From Campylobacter sp. RM5004 (GTDB lineage: Bacteria; Campylobacterota; Campylobacteria; Campylobacterales; Campylobacteraceae), in the NCBI RefSeq assembly GCF_022369455.1, contig NZ_CP059599.1, positions 1,764,409-1,828,408 on the forward strand: DNA of 64,000 bases. Direction: 5' to 3'. Positions 1 to 9,169 of this stretch are shown one piece after another (the stretch's first letter is position 1; each line of letters opens with the position of its first letter). The notes under the pieces were generated by a model that ran no database searches, had not been told where the DNA came from, and saw only the letters and a list, made by a program, of their open reading frames with translations. The translations under genes and the position numbers were made by a program.

Positions 1-1319
1 TTAGTTTTATAGTCTTTAATTTGTAAAATCTTTTTGGTTACATCAACCTTATTAATAAGCTCAATATTATCACCTATACTTTTTCTAAAAATAGAAAAAA
101 ACCTTGTTTCTTTTCTACCTGTAATATCATTTTCATTATATTCTTGAATTTTGTTATGGCTTTCTTGAATAAGCGTTCCGTAATCAAAACCCTTTGCATT
201 GTCATTTAAATCAATAACACCATGTAAAGAATCATAAAAGTTCATAGCTTGAGCTTTTCTTACATTTTCGCTTTGCTCTGTTGGTGTGTTTATATTAAAG
301 GTAAAAGTATCATTTACATACTCAATATATAAATTCTTTTTGTTTTTTGTATTAATTAAAATTTGTTGAATTGGAGAGTTTAAAAAAGCCTTGTATAAAA
401 TATCTAAAGCCCTTGTTAAATCAAGGCTATACTTGAAAATAATAAAAGTAACAAACACAAGTAAAACAGCAAAAATAGCACCAACTAATATTAATTGCTC
501 GTTTGTAGTTTCTAAATGCTCTATTTTTGTTAATACTTGAAGTTTTAATTGAGTTAGAATATTTTCAAAATCTGTGAAATTTTTGATTTCTTCTTTTTCT
601 TCATGAAGTTGTTTAACACCATGCAATAATTTTCTTGAAAGAATTAGATAGGTTTTTTCTTCATCAACTGCTTTTATCCTATCTTCTAATAATTTTATAT
701 CATCAGTTTTTATTTTACTTTCTTGTTTTAAGCTTGCCATTGTGTTTTTATATTCTAAAATTAAATTATTATTATTTTCAATCAATGTATCGAGAAAATC
801 AACATAGTTTTTAATAGAACTAATGCTTATTTTAGTTGCAAAAATAAATTCCAAAACATTTTGCTTTACATCAATTAATTTAGATTGAGCATATAAAACG
901 TTAAAGCTTTTAAAATCACTTCCGCTAGTTCCCAATAAGCTATTAAATTCTTTTACATAATTTTTTAATTTTTCTAAACTCTGTGATAATTTTTCTTCTT
1001 CTGCTTTATTTAATTGCCTATTTTCTTTCAATAAAGCTATTAATTCACTTGTTTTAGTATCAATTTCACTTAATTTTCTTCCACTACTTTCAAAATTTGC
1101 ATAAATACTTGGTCTTTCAATATTTAACATTAACTCTTGATTATCAAGCATAATTTCATGAATATGATTGTTTATATCGTAATTTACATCAATTTTATGA
1201 AGTTTTGTAAAAAATATTCCTGTACAAACAAAAATACCAACCATTAAAGCAGTTATAAAAATCTGTAAAATTCTTTGAACGAAAGTTTTTATTTCTATAT
1301 TTTTATATTCTCTATTCAT
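1..1319 (-). CDS. Membrane sensor protein, partial (C-terminus beyond window)
   Basis: The reverse strand is open from an ATG at 1317-1319 to the window edge, giving 439 visible residues. A first membrane helix lies near residues 17-37 and a second near 271-296. Between them is a long, mostly helical extracytoplasmic domain of about 230 residues rich in Glu, Lys and Leu. After the second helix comes a region that looks like a PAS fold, ending in a VDVTKK-type stretch. This is the layout of a transmembrane sensor (histidine kinase, GGDEF or chemoreceptor); the output domain is outside the window, so the class is unknown. Its start lies 2 bases after the stop of the cytochrome c peroxidase gene, so they are probably co-transcribed. 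Confidence 0.7.
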   Translation of the reverse strand, partial: MNREYKNIEIKTFVQRILQIFITALMVGIFVCTGIFFTKLHKIDVNYDINNHIHEIMLDNQELMLNIERPSIYANFESSGRKLSEIDTKTSELIALLKENRQLNKAEEEKLSQSLEKLKNYVKEFNSLLGTSGSDFKSFNVLYAQSKLIDVKQNVLEFIFATKISISSIKNYVDFLDTLIENNNNLILEYKNTMASLKQESKIKTDDIKLLEDRIKAVDEEKTYLILSRKLLHGVKQLHEEKEEIKNFTDFENILTQLKLQVLTKIEHLETTNEQLILVGAIFAVLLVFVTFIIFKYSLDLTRALDILYKAFLNSPIQQILINTKNKKNLYIEYVNDTFTFNINTPTEQSENVRKAQAMNFYDSLHGVIDLNDNAKGFDYGTLIQESHNKIQEYNENDITGRKETRFFSIFRKSIGDNIELINKVDVTKKILQIKDYKT

Positions 1320-1321
1320 TA

Positions 1322-2179
1322 TTATTCCAAAATTTTAGGTCTTTTTCCTTCTAAAGTTTTTAAAAACTCAACTATATCATCTACATCTTCATCAGGCATA
1401 ATTATTCCTAATTGACACACCGACATTGCTCTAATCATATCGCTAAGATTTACAAAAGCTCCTATATAAGTGTAAGGCTCGGTTATTGTAACATTTCTTA
1501 AAGTTGGAACTTTTACTTTTCCATCACTAACATTACAACCTACTGAAAAGCTTTTATTAATTTCTGCCATTATATTTCCGCCAAAATTATTTCCATTATG
1601 GCAAGATGAACATCCGTAAAAGTTAAATAATTTTAAACCCCTTTTAGCCTGCATACTAATTGCATTTTTATCGCCTTTTAAATATAAATCAAAAGGAGAA
1701 TCTAGCGTAACAAGAGCTTTTTCAAATTCTACTAAAGCATTTACTAAATTATCGTAATTAGCACTTAAACCTATACTATTAAATAATTTTTGATATTTAA
1801 CATTAAATTTAACCCTATTATTAAATTCTTTAGGAGTAATATCCATATCGGTTTTTAAAGTTCTTTTTACTTGTTCTTTTAAATCCGTTATGCTAGCGTC
1901 TTTAAAAAATAGATTTGAATAAGCTATATTTAAAACAGTAGGAGGATTGTTTTCATTATCTGTGTTTATACCTGAATTATTTGTGCCATTACCACTTAAA
2001 TTTAGATTATGACAGGAATTACAAGAAAGCTTTTTTGGGCTTAAATTAACATCAAAATATAATTGCTTTCCTAAATTAGCCAAATCTTTATCATAAGGAA
2101 TACTAGCAATTGGTTTATAAACATTCTCATCAGCAAATAAGGTTAATAAAAGAGCAAAAATAAAAAATATTTTATTCAT
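1322..2179 (-). CDS. Di-heme cytochrome c peroxidase family protein (MauG/CcpA type)
   Basis: 285 residues with a signal peptide (about residues 1-16) and two heme c motifs, CNSCH at 53-57 and CSSCH at 190-194, spaced as in bacterial di-heme cytochrome c peroxidases. These periplasmic enzymes reduce hydrogen peroxide using electrons from cytochrome c. At 285 residues it is shorter than the classical enzyme (the second copy at 25119-26198 has 359) and may be a MauG-like relative. Its ATG overlaps the stop of the upstream Fur-family regulator by 8 bases, and the sensor gene follows 2 bases downstream, so regulator, peroxidase and sensor form one transcript. Confidence 0.85.
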   Translation of the reverse strand: MNKIFFIFALLLTLFADENVYKPIASIPYDKDLANLGKQLYFDVNLSPKKLSCNSCHNLNLSGNGTNNSGINTDNENNPPTVLNIAYSNLFFKDASITDLKEQVKRTLKTDMDITPKEFNNRVKFNVKYQKLFNSIGLSANYDNLVNALVEFEKALVTLDSPFDLYLKGDKNAISMQAKRGLKLFNFYGCSSCHNGNNFGGNIMAEINKSFSVGCNVSDGKVKVPTLRNVTITEPYTYIGAFVNLSDMIRAMSVCQLGIIMPDEDVDDIVEFLKTLEGKRPKILE

Positions 2180-2528
2180 TATTATCCTTGCAATCTTTGC
2201 AAACGCCTTTTACCAAAACAGAGCTAACTTGAATTTTATCAATACTTGGAAATGCTAAATCTTGTGTATGATGACAAATATCACAAACAAATAAAGCATT
2301 ATTACCCTTATTTATTTGATAATAGCCCTTGCCATCAAGCTCAATTTTATTTATTAATTTTGCCTTTTGAAACTGCTCCATTGTCCTATAAAATGTAGTT
2401 TTATTTGCCTTTGTTTTGAAATCATCAAAACACATAGGCTCTTTAGCAGCTAAAAGCTCATCTAATAATAAAATCCTAAGTTCTGTAATACCGATATCAT
2501 GTTTTTTTAATAACTTAACTGAATTCAT
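2172..2528 (-). CDS. Fur-family transcriptional regulator, probably Zur-like
   Basis: 118 residues. The N-terminal half has the winged-helix pattern of the Fur family, including a TTFYRTMEQF recognition-helix segment (residues 44-53). The C-terminal half has two CxxC pairs (C82/C85 and C110/C113) that form the structural zinc site of Fur/Zur/PerR proteins. It is transcribed divergently from a zinc importer (znuA at 2650), and the intergenic region holds GCAAC-type inverted repeats, so a zinc-uptake repressor role is inferred. It is shorter than typical Fur (about 140-150) and lacks the usual His-rich stretch. A peroxide-sensing role is possible because a peroxidase gene follows in the same operon. 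Confidence 0.75.
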   Translation of the reverse strand: MNSVKLLKKHDIGITELRILLLDELLAAKEPMCFDDFKTKANKTTFYRTMEQFQKAKLINKIELDGKGYYQINKGNNALFVCDICHHTQDLAFPSIDKIQVSSVLVKGVCKDCKDNNE

Positions 2529-2578
2529 CTCGTGAATAATAGCAAAAAAAATTAAAATTTAAACCTAATTTATTTTTT

Positions 2579-2622
2579 GCAACTAAGTTGCATTTAAGCA
2601 ACTATTTACTACACTAGCAACT
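2579..2622. promoter_or_regulatory. GCAAC inverted repeats, candidate Zur operator
   Basis: The divergent spacer between the Fur-family gene and znuA contains GCAACTAAGTTGC (2579-2591), which is palindromic around one base, then GTTGCATTTAAGCAAC (2587-2602), a second overlapping palindrome, and a third GCAACT at 2617-2622. Three copies of one half-site in two orientations between a Fur-family gene and zinc uptake genes suggest the regulator's own operator. Function is inferred. Confidence 0.5.
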
Positions 2623-2649
2623 TTAAAACATTAATGAAAAGGAATTGCA

Positions 2650-4071
2650 ATGAAGAAACTATTATTAAGCTCAATTGCTTGCATTAGCTTATTTGCTAAT
2701 AATGTAGGCGTTAGTATTTTGCCACAAGCTGAAATCGTAAAAAAATTACTCCCTAATGCAAAAATAACAACACTAATGCCAGCAGGCGCAGACCCACATA
2801 CTTATGAGCCAAAGCCAAAGCAAATGCTAGAATTAAGCAAAGCTCAAGTATTTTTAGGAATAGGAGTTGAGATTGAAGAAGTTTGGCTTAAAAGATTAGC
2901 CGAAAACACAAATATAAAGATAATTCAAATTGATGAAAATATCAAAAAAAACACATATTTTCATAAAGAATTAAACGAACATCACCATGAACACGATGAT
3001 GACGCTCATAATGGAGTATTTGATGATGTTAATGTAAAGAATAGAGATTTAAGTGATTGGATTGGAGCTTGGCAATCAATTTATCCTTACGCTTTAAATG
3101 GTGATTTTGATGAGTATTATAAATTAAAAGCAGAAGATAAAAAAGACAAAAGCAAAGAAGAATACAAAAAGTATTATTTAGATGGTTATAAAACAGATGT
3201 TGAAAAAATCATAATCACAAAAGATAGCATTGAGTTTATTCAAAACAATAAAAGCATAAAATCTAATTACAAATATGTAGGATTTAAAATCTTAACCTAC
3301 GAATCAGGAAAAAAAGGCGTAAGATATTTATTTGAAGCAACAAACGATAAAAGTCCGTTTAAATATGTGCAATTTAGCGATCATAATATTAAACCTACGA
3401 AAGATTTAGAGCATTTTCATATATTTTTCGGAAATTCTAGTCAAGAAGAATTGTTAAAAGAAATGATTAATTGGCCTACATATTATCATAGCGATATGTC
3501 AAGCGATGAAATAAAAGAAGATTTAATTCATCATCTAGCACATAATCACAAACATAAACACCATCATCACGAGCATTCAAGTATTGATGTGCATATTTGG
3601 ACTGACCCTATTATCTTAAAGCAACTTGCGATTAATTCAGCAAATGCTTTAAAACAAATTTATCCAAAAGATGCAAAAAATATTGATGAAAATCTAAAAA
3701 AATATGAAAAAGAATTAGATGAATTAAACTTAAAAATATATGATTTAACAAAAAATGTGAATATAAAAGGCTTTATTAGTTCTCATCCTGCTTGGGGTTA
3801 TTTTGCTAAAAGATATGGCTTAAATGAATATACTTTAGAGCTTGAAGGAAAAGATATAAAACCTAGCGAATTAGCAAAAATCATAGAAATTGCAAAAGAC
3901 AAAAAAGCTTGCATAATCTTAAAAGCACCACAATTTGATGATAAATTAGCTAAAAGCATTCACAATGAAAGTGGCTTAAAAATCATTGAGATAAACCAAC
4001 TTTCAAACGAAATATCAAAGGAGCTTTTAAACTTTGCTAAGATTATTAACGATAATTGTTCTAAGCATTAA
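2650..4071 (+). CDS. znuA: Zinc ABC transporter substrate-binding protein with inserted ZinT domain
   Basis: 473 residues with a signal peptide (about 1-16). The outer parts match ZnuA/AdcA cluster-9 binding proteins: metal ligand His50 in ADPHTYEP, a second His in VHIWTDP (H315), and a third in SSHPAWGYF. ZnuA proteins usually carry a short His-rich loop in the middle. Here the loop is split: HHHEH-type residues at 111-120, then about 170 residues with the ZinT/YodA signature (WIGAWQS, FSDHNI, EHFHIFFGN), then a second His-rich run at 295-309. AdcA proteins of Gram-positives carry ZinT at the C-terminus, so the internal position is unusual. It captures periplasmic Zn(II) for ZnuBC. SD AAGGA precedes the ATG. 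Confidence 0.93.
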   Translation: MKKLLLSSIACISLFANNVGVSILPQAEIVKKLLPNAKITTLMPAGADPHTYEPKPKQMLELSKAQVFLGIGVEIEEVWLKRLAENTNIKIIQIDENIKKNTYFHKELNEHHHEHDDDAHNGVFDDVNVKNRDLSDWIGAWQSIYPYALNGDFDEYYKLKAEDKKDKSKEEYKKYYLDGYKTDVEKIIITKDSIEFIQNNKSIKSNYKYVGFKILTYESGKKGVRYLFEATNDKSPFKYVQFSDHNIKPTKDLEHFHIFFGNSSQEELLKEMINWPTYYHSDMSSDEIKEDLIHHLAHNHKHKHHHHEHSSIDVHIWTDPIILKQLAINSANALKQIYPKDAKNIDENLKKYEKELDELNLKIYDLTKNVNIKGFISSHPAWGYFAKRYGLNEYTLELEGKDIKPSELAKIIEIAKDKKACIILKAPQFDDKLAKSIHNESGLKIIEINQLSNEISKELLNFAKIINDNCSKH

Positions 4072-5302
4072 TATATACGCATGTGCTTTGTGTTCTTTAT
4101 ACACACCAACAGCACATGTAAGCTTTAAAGGAAATTCCATTTCTTGGGAATTTTCTTCAAATTTTTCACAAACCTTGCTAGATGGCTACGATACAAATAA
4201 TGATAAAACTTTAGATGAAAACGAATTAATCAAGGTTAAAGCTGCTTTGCTTGATTATTTATTGCCTAGAAAATTTTTAACTACTTTAAAATATTATGAT
4301 TTGCCTTTTGGAGAAAGCATTGATATTAAGTTTATTGTAAAAGATATTAAAGTAAGTTTTGATAAAGAACTTGTTTTAGAGTATTTTATAGATTATGATT
4401 TTACTCCGAAAATTGATAGGGTTTTGGTTTTAAGCGTTGAAGATCTTGATGGATTTTTTAATTTTAAAATAAAAGAAAACTCATATCAAGTAAAAGATTT
4501 TAGCATTAATGAAAACATAAATTTAAACGCTGTTTATTACGAATTTAAAGCACCAACTTTTATTCAAGCTACAACTACAAAAATTGAAGAAAAATCAAAA
4601 GAATTTGAAACAGGAATTAGCATTTATGAAAATATGCTTAAGTTTTTAGCTGCTTTACAAAGCAAGATGATTTCTTTATTAAAAGATAATAGTTTGCTTT
4701 TATATCCTATTGCTTTAATTTATGGCTTTTTGCACGCACTCTTACCAAGTCATGGCAAAAGCATAACAGCAGCTTATTTTATGAACTCAAAAAAACAAAT
4801 ATTATTTTTTAGTCTAAAAGTAGGATTTATTCATTTAATTAATGCTTTTATTATCGCTGGGTTTTTTTCTATTTTTAGCTTGTTTAATCTAAGTAAAATT
4901 TCAGGATTTTTAATAAGTTTATTAGCTTGTATTTTGCTTTATTTAAAATTATCAAAAAAACAAAGCGTAAATATAGTAGAAAAACCAAATAATATAAAAA
5001 GTTTTAAACTAGCAAATAATAGTAAAATCTTAAAAGTAGTAAAAAACGAAAAAGCACTTGATAATTTCTTGGCTTTTAGCATAGGATTGCTTCCTTGTCC
5101 TGGGCTTATTTTGGTTATTGGTTTTATACAAAGTTTAGGTGCTGTTGCTTTTATAGCAGCAATTTTGATAGCACTTGGAATGAGCCTTGCTATATTTTTG
5201 AGTGCATTTATTGTAACTAGATTTAAATTTAGTAAGAAATTAGAAATTATAAGCTTAATTTTTGTTATATTTGTTGGCTTATATATAGGATTTTTTCAAT
5301 GA
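4034..5302 (+). CDS. DUF1007 + NicO-family nickel/cobalt (metal) exporter
   Basis: 422 residues. The N-terminal ~190 residues follow a signal peptide and resemble the DUF1007 periplasmic domain, including an EF-hand-like DTNNDKTLDENEL. The C-terminal half has about six membrane helices with the NicO/RcnA motif HALLPSHGK and a later LLPCPG segment. Families with this layout export nickel or cobalt, or help load metalloenzymes. The start is a TTG at 4034 with AAAGGAG ten bases upstream, overlapping znuA by 38 bases, so translation is coupled. Its place inside a zinc uptake operon is odd: it may export mis-imported nickel or cobalt, or move nickel for the urease encoded at 19693-24545. The dispersed repeat (variant) is present in frame at 4601-4618. 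Confidence 0.8.
   Translation: MLRLLTIIVLSINIYACALCSLYTPTAHVSFKGNSISWEFSSNFSQTLLDGYDTNNDKTLDENELIKVKAALLDYLLPRKFLTTLKYYDLPFGESIDIKFIVKDIKVSFDKELVLEYFIDYDFTPKIDRVLVLSVEDLDGFFNFKIKENSYQVKDFSINENINLNAVYYEFKAPTFIQATTTKIEEKSKEFETGISIYENMLKFLAALQSKMISLLKDNSLLLYPIALIYGFLHALLPSHGKSITAAYFMNSKKQILFFSLKVGFIHLINAFIIAGFFSIFSLFNLSKISGFLISLLACILLYLKLSKKQSVNIVEKPNNIKSFKLANNSKILKVVKNEKALDNFLAFSIGLLPCPGLILVIGFIQSLGAVAFIAAILIALGMSLAIFLSAFIVTRFKFSKKLEIISLIFVIFVGLYIGFFQ
4601..4618 (+). repeat. In-frame variant of the dispersed 18-bp repeat
   Basis: GAATTTGAAACAGGAATT differs by one base from the common 18-mer and lies in the linker between the DUF1007 domain and the membrane half, reading Glu-Phe-Glu-Thr-Gly-Ile. 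Confidence 0.7.
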
Positions 5303-6024
5303 TAAAAGTAAATGATTTATGTTTTGCATACGATAGTGAAGAGATTTTAAGCAATGTTAGTTTTAGTATAGAAGATAATGAATTTGTAGGAATTATAGGA
5401 GCAAATGGCGGTGGAAAAAGCACTACCTTAAAATTATTATTAGGCTTATTAAAACCTAGTAAAGGTAGTATTGAAATTACAACGGATAAATTAAGCTATG
5501 TTCCGCAAATTGCTCAGATAAATCCTAGCTTTCCTATTAATGTCTTAGATGTTGTTTTAATGGGAACTATTCATAAATATTCTTTCTTTTTTAATACAAA
5601 AGAAGAAAAATCAAGAGCCTTGGCATTGCTTGATGATTTAGGTTTAAGTGGTTTAGCAAATAAAAAATTCGCAAGTCTTAGTGGCGGACAAAAACAAAGA
5701 GTATTAATAGCAAGAGCTATGATGAGTGATTCAAAGATTTTATTACTTGATGAGCCAACTGCTAGCATTGATGCTAAAGGGCAGATTGAAGTATTTGAAT
5801 TATTAAAAAAACTTAATCAAAAAGGCATAAGCATAGTTTGTGTTTGTCATGATATAGCTTTAATTAGCACTTATGCAAACAAATTAATTCATATATGCAG
5901 AACTTGTCATATACATAAAAATACAAAAGGAATTGATAATAATAGGTTGTTGCATTTAGCAGCACATAAAAATAATTTATGTGAAATTGATATATGGGAA
6001 AATTATGGAATATCTAAATTATAG
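5299..6024 (+). CDS. znuC: Zinc ABC transporter ATP-binding protein
   Basis: 241 residues with an intact ABC ATPase set: Walker A GANGGGKST (34-42), signature LSGGQKQR (127-134), Walker B with DEPT (151-154), and the switch His in CVCHDIA. The C-terminal tail is rich in Cys and His (CRTCHIH and scattered His), as often seen in ZnuC-like proteins. The start overlaps the NicO gene by 4 bases (ATGA) and the 3' end overlaps the permease gene. It powers ZnuB-mediated zinc import at the inner membrane. Confidence 0.92.
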   Translation: MIKVNDLCFAYDSEEILSNVSFSIEDNEFVGIIGANGGGKSTTLKLLLGLLKPSKGSIEITTDKLSYVPQIAQINPSFPINVLDVVLMGTIHKYSFFFNTKEEKSRALALLDDLGLSGLANKKFASLSGGQKQRVLIARAMMSDSKILLLDEPTASIDAKGQIEVFELLKKLNQKGISIVCVCHDIALISTYANKLIHICRTCHIHKNTKGIDNNRLLHLAAHKNNLCEIDIWENYGISKL

Positions 6025-6805
6025 TTTTATTCAAAACGCAATTATTTCGGCAATTTTAGTAAGTATTGCTTGTGGGATTATAGGTGCTTTAGTGCTTACA
6101 AATCGTCTTGTAGCAATGGTTGGCGGGATTACTCACGCAGCTTATGGTGGGCTTGGGATTTCGCTTTATTTTGGAATTAGCACAATGCTTAGCACCTTAG
6201 CTTTTGTAATAGCTTGTGCAATACTTATTGCATATTTATCAAAAAATTACAAAAATCAAGATGCTGTAATAGGCGTGGTTTGGGCTTTTGGAATGAGTGT
6301 GGGGATATTGCTAAGCGATTTAAGTCCTAATTCAAATTCCGTAGTTTTTAGCTATTTATTCGGAGCTATTTTAGCGGTTGAGAGATTTGATATTTTGATT
6401 ATGATAATAGCTGATATTGCTTTTATTTTAATGGCGTTTGTATTTTATAGACAATTAATAGGAGTTAGCGTTGATAGTGAGTTTTGCAAGGCAAATGGAG
6501 TAAATGCAAATCTAATTTATTATATGCTAATAATTGCGTCTGCTATTTGTATTGTAATTAGCTTAAGGGTTGTTGGAATGGTTTTAATACTTGCTTTACT
6601 TTGCATTCCTAGCTATATCTCATCTATGTTTTGCACTAGGCTTTCGTCTATGATGGTAGTTTCTGTTATCTTATCTCTTATGTTTTGCCTTGGCGGACTT
6701 GTGCTTAGCATTGCTTATGAATTAAGTAGTGGAGCTTGCATTATTTTGCTTGCTTGTTTTTGCTTTTTTCTTGCTTATTTGTTTAAAATATTTAAAAAGA
6801 TTTAA
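6005..6805 (+). CDS. znuB: Zinc ABC transporter permease
   Basis: 266 residues of about eight hydrophobic helices, of the ABC-3 family (ZnuB/MntB type), with the conserved GGITHAAYGGLGI region near residues 40-52 and a long cytoplasmic coupling loop. The reading frame is open from a GTG at 5981, but the ATG at 6005 gives the usual N-terminus of the family. Either choice overlaps znuC by about 20-45 bases. Last gene of the zinc operon. Confidence 0.9.
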   Translation: MEYLNYSFIQNAIISAILVSIACGIIGALVLTNRLVAMVGGITHAAYGGLGISLYFGISTMLSTLAFVIACAILIAYLSKNYKNQDAVIGVVWAFGMSVGILLSDLSPNSNSVVFSYLFGAILAVERFDILIMIIADIAFILMAFVFYRQLIGVSVDSEFCKANGVNANLIYYMLIIASAICIVISLRVVGMVLILALLCIPSYISSMFCTRLSSMMVVSVILSLMFCLGGLVLSIAYELSSGACIILLACFCFFLAYLFKIFKKI

Positions 6806-6806
6806 G

Positions 6807-6957
6807 GAATTTGAAATAGGAATTTCTAAATTCAAATTCCACTCAATTTCACTTTTAATTCCTTTGTTTTATGAGTAAAATTCAAATCTTTTTTGCTTTT
6901 TGTTTTTGATTGATTTTTTGAAAAGAATTTGAATTCGGAAATTCCGAATTCAAATTC
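6807..6957. repeat. Dispersed repeat plus perfect palindrome between convergent genes
   Basis: An exact 18-mer GAATTTGAAATAGGAATT lies at 6807-6824, starting one base after the znuB stop. At 6925-6957 is a perfect 33-base palindrome whose arms are the variant GAATTTGAATTCGGAA. The structure sits between convergent genes and could act as a two-way terminator, although no strong T-run follows. Confidence 0.75.
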
Positions 6958-6962
6958 TAAAA

Positions 6963-9071
6963 TTAAAATGTATATCTAATAGTAGAGTTTATCTCATAAT
7001 CGTTTGTAAGACTTGAGCCAAAGCTTCTTTCTACACTTAAATTAAGTCTTAGATTGTCATTAAATTTATATGAGCCACCTAAACTAACAAAACCACGATT
7101 ATTGCTATCAAGTTTTACGCTTGAACTTGCGTTTATTCCTTTTACTAAATCATTGATTAAAATATTTGCTGTGTGTTTTTTAGTATCTAATATCGCACCA
7201 ACTCCAGCTCTAAAAGTAAAGTCATTTACACTATATCCAGCAAAAACTTGTGGTTTAATAATTAGTGGAACATAAGATTTTGTGCTGATTGTGTTTTTGC
7301 CAATTTGTGCCTCATATTTTCCTACATAACCTGTGATTAATTCTAAACTTGGCTCTAAATAAGTGTTTTGATAAATATTAAATCTATATCCACTCTCAAC
7401 ACTTGCTAAGAATGAGTTTTGAGATTTGATACCAGCTTTATCGTAGCCTGTGTGAATATATTTAAGCACTAAATCAGCAAAATATCCATCATTACTAATA
7501 TAACTTAAATATCCGCCTACATTAAAGCCTTTTGATTTTGCATTTGAATTTACTTTATCATAGCCAAATAATGCACCCGCTATTAAATCGCCGTTATTAA
7601 AATCTGTTTTTTTATCAGCACCGATTTGGGTTGAATAGTAATTAAAATGGCTATTATCATTACTAAAGCGACCACCATAAGCTCTAAACCATACGCCTAA
7701 ATCTTCATTTAAGCCACGAATTTCTCCTAAGCGCTTGTTCATATTATTAATGCTTACATTTAAAGAACTTAAAACATCGCTTGAGATTTCGCTTTTTTGC
7801 TCGTTTATAATAACGCTTGCAATTTCATTTGCTATTGCTTGTGCTTGTGCTTTTACTTCAGGAGTTGCTGTGCTTAAATCTCCGTTATTTTCTGCACTTA
7901 AGGTAATTAGTTTGTTTGCTAGCTCTTGCGTGCTTGCTTTATAATTTTCTCCCATTTCTTCTTTAGACTGCTTACCTACTTCTGTATTATTTGCGATATC
8001 TGATTGAAGATTTTTTAGTTCCTCTTCTAATTTAGCTAAATCTTGATTAGCAGTATTTAATTCGTTTTGAGCCTGAGTTAAAGCTAAACTTGCTGCATCT
8101 AATTCAGCTTTTACACTAGCTTGATTTTGCTTAGCTGTTTCAACTGCTGCTAATGCTTCATTATAAACCTTCATAGTTTCATCTACTTTGGTTTTTGCTT
8201 CTGCTTGTTTTGCTAAATTATCTGCGATTTTTTGCTCATGAGCTTGGATTTCTTGTTGTTTTAAAGTTAAATTTGATTTGTAAGTTTCAAGATTTTTTTC
8301 TTCATCTCTTTTCTTAAAAACCAAATCGTTATGTTGTTCTGTTACGGTTATGAAATCATAGTGAGCTGCATCTTTTTTTGATGTTAGTGGTGTAAATTTG
8401 TCATCATTCATACTTACTGCTAAATGCGCTTCATTTTGTGCCTTAACGGCTTCTGCAACTTTGTTTTGTAATACTGTATCATCAGGATTTTTAGCTAATT
8501 CTTCTCTTGCCGCTGCAAGTGCTTTTGTTGTTTCTTCTTCTTTTGCTATCAAAAGTTTGCGTTCTTCTTGTAAAGGCTCTAGTTCTTTAACTAAATTTTC
8601 ATAAGCTTCTCTTTTAGCAGTTAAATTAGCCTGAGAAGTTGCAATTTGGCTTGTCAAATCAGAAATAGTTGTATTTTGTTTGTTTATTAGATCATTTATT
8701 CCAGTTAATTGTGAATCTAAATTTTGTTTTTGAGTATTCAAGATATTGCCTTGATTTACTATACTTGCATGTTCTCTTTCTGCTGTATTTTTTAAACCTT
8801 CTTTATCTCCCGCAACTAGCGTAGCACTTTCAATACCTTTATTAGCTGATAAAAATTCTTGATATTTTTTACTATAACCTTCATTTGCTAAGCTAACATC
8901 TCCTTCTTTTTGGGTAATTGTTATTTTTTGAGTATTAATTTTATTCTCTAAATCCGTTTTTTGACTTAAAAAAGTTTCTAAACTATTACCTACACTATTA
9001 CTCTCTATTGCATATACATTAGAACCAAGTAGTGCCACTGCACAAACTGATGAAAATAATACTTTTTTCAT
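6963..9071 (-). CDS. Autotransporter with coiled-coil passenger
   Basis: 702 residues. A signal peptide (about 1-21, ending VYA) is followed by about 400 residues of strongly heptad-like sequence rich in Lys, Glu, Ala, Asn and Gln, i.e. long coiled coils. From about residue 465 the GVWFRAYGGRF motif opens a typical autotransporter beta-barrel that ends in aromatic YTF. The passenger has no visible enzymatic motif, so an adhesin or surface-structure role is a guess. A similar barrel is at the C-terminus of the protease autotransporter at 35561-39409. It is single-gene, with an SD (GGAGA) upstream of the ATG. Confidence 0.8.
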   Translation of the reverse strand: MKKVLFSSVCAVALLGSNVYAIESNSVGNSLETFLSQKTDLENKINTQKITITQKEGDVSLANEGYSKKYQEFLSANKGIESATLVAGDKEGLKNTAEREHASIVNQGNILNTQKQNLDSQLTGINDLINKQNTTISDLTSQIATSQANLTAKREAYENLVKELEPLQEERKLLIAKEEETTKALAAAREELAKNPDDTVLQNKVAEAVKAQNEAHLAVSMNDDKFTPLTSKKDAAHYDFITVTEQHNDLVFKKRDEEKNLETYKSNLTLKQQEIQAHEQKIADNLAKQAEAKTKVDETMKVYNEALAAVETAKQNQASVKAELDAASLALTQAQNELNTANQDLAKLEEELKNLQSDIANNTEVGKQSKEEMGENYKASTQELANKLITLSAENNGDLSTATPEVKAQAQAIANEIASVIINEQKSEISSDVLSSLNVSINNMNKRLGEIRGLNEDLGVWFRAYGGRFSNDNSHFNYYSTQIGADKKTDFNNGDLIAGALFGYDKVNSNAKSKGFNVGGYLSYISNDGYFADLVLKYIHTGYDKAGIKSQNSFLASVESGYRFNIYQNTYLEPSLELITGYVGKYEAQIGKNTISTKSYVPLIIKPQVFAGYSVNDFTFRAGVGAILDTKKHTANILINDLVKGINASSSVKLDSNNRGFVSLGGSYKFNDNLRLNLSVERSFGSSLTNDYEINSTIRYTF

Positions 9072-9169
9072 AATTTCTCCTTGTTAAAAAGTTTTTAAAA
9101 GTTTAGCACTTTTTTTGTTAATCAGTTTAAGATTATTATTAAAAAAATATTGCTTAGTAATAAAATTTA

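Noticed and set aside
5571-5768. Short reverse frame inside znuC
   Set aside because: Antisense shadow without an SD or family similarity.
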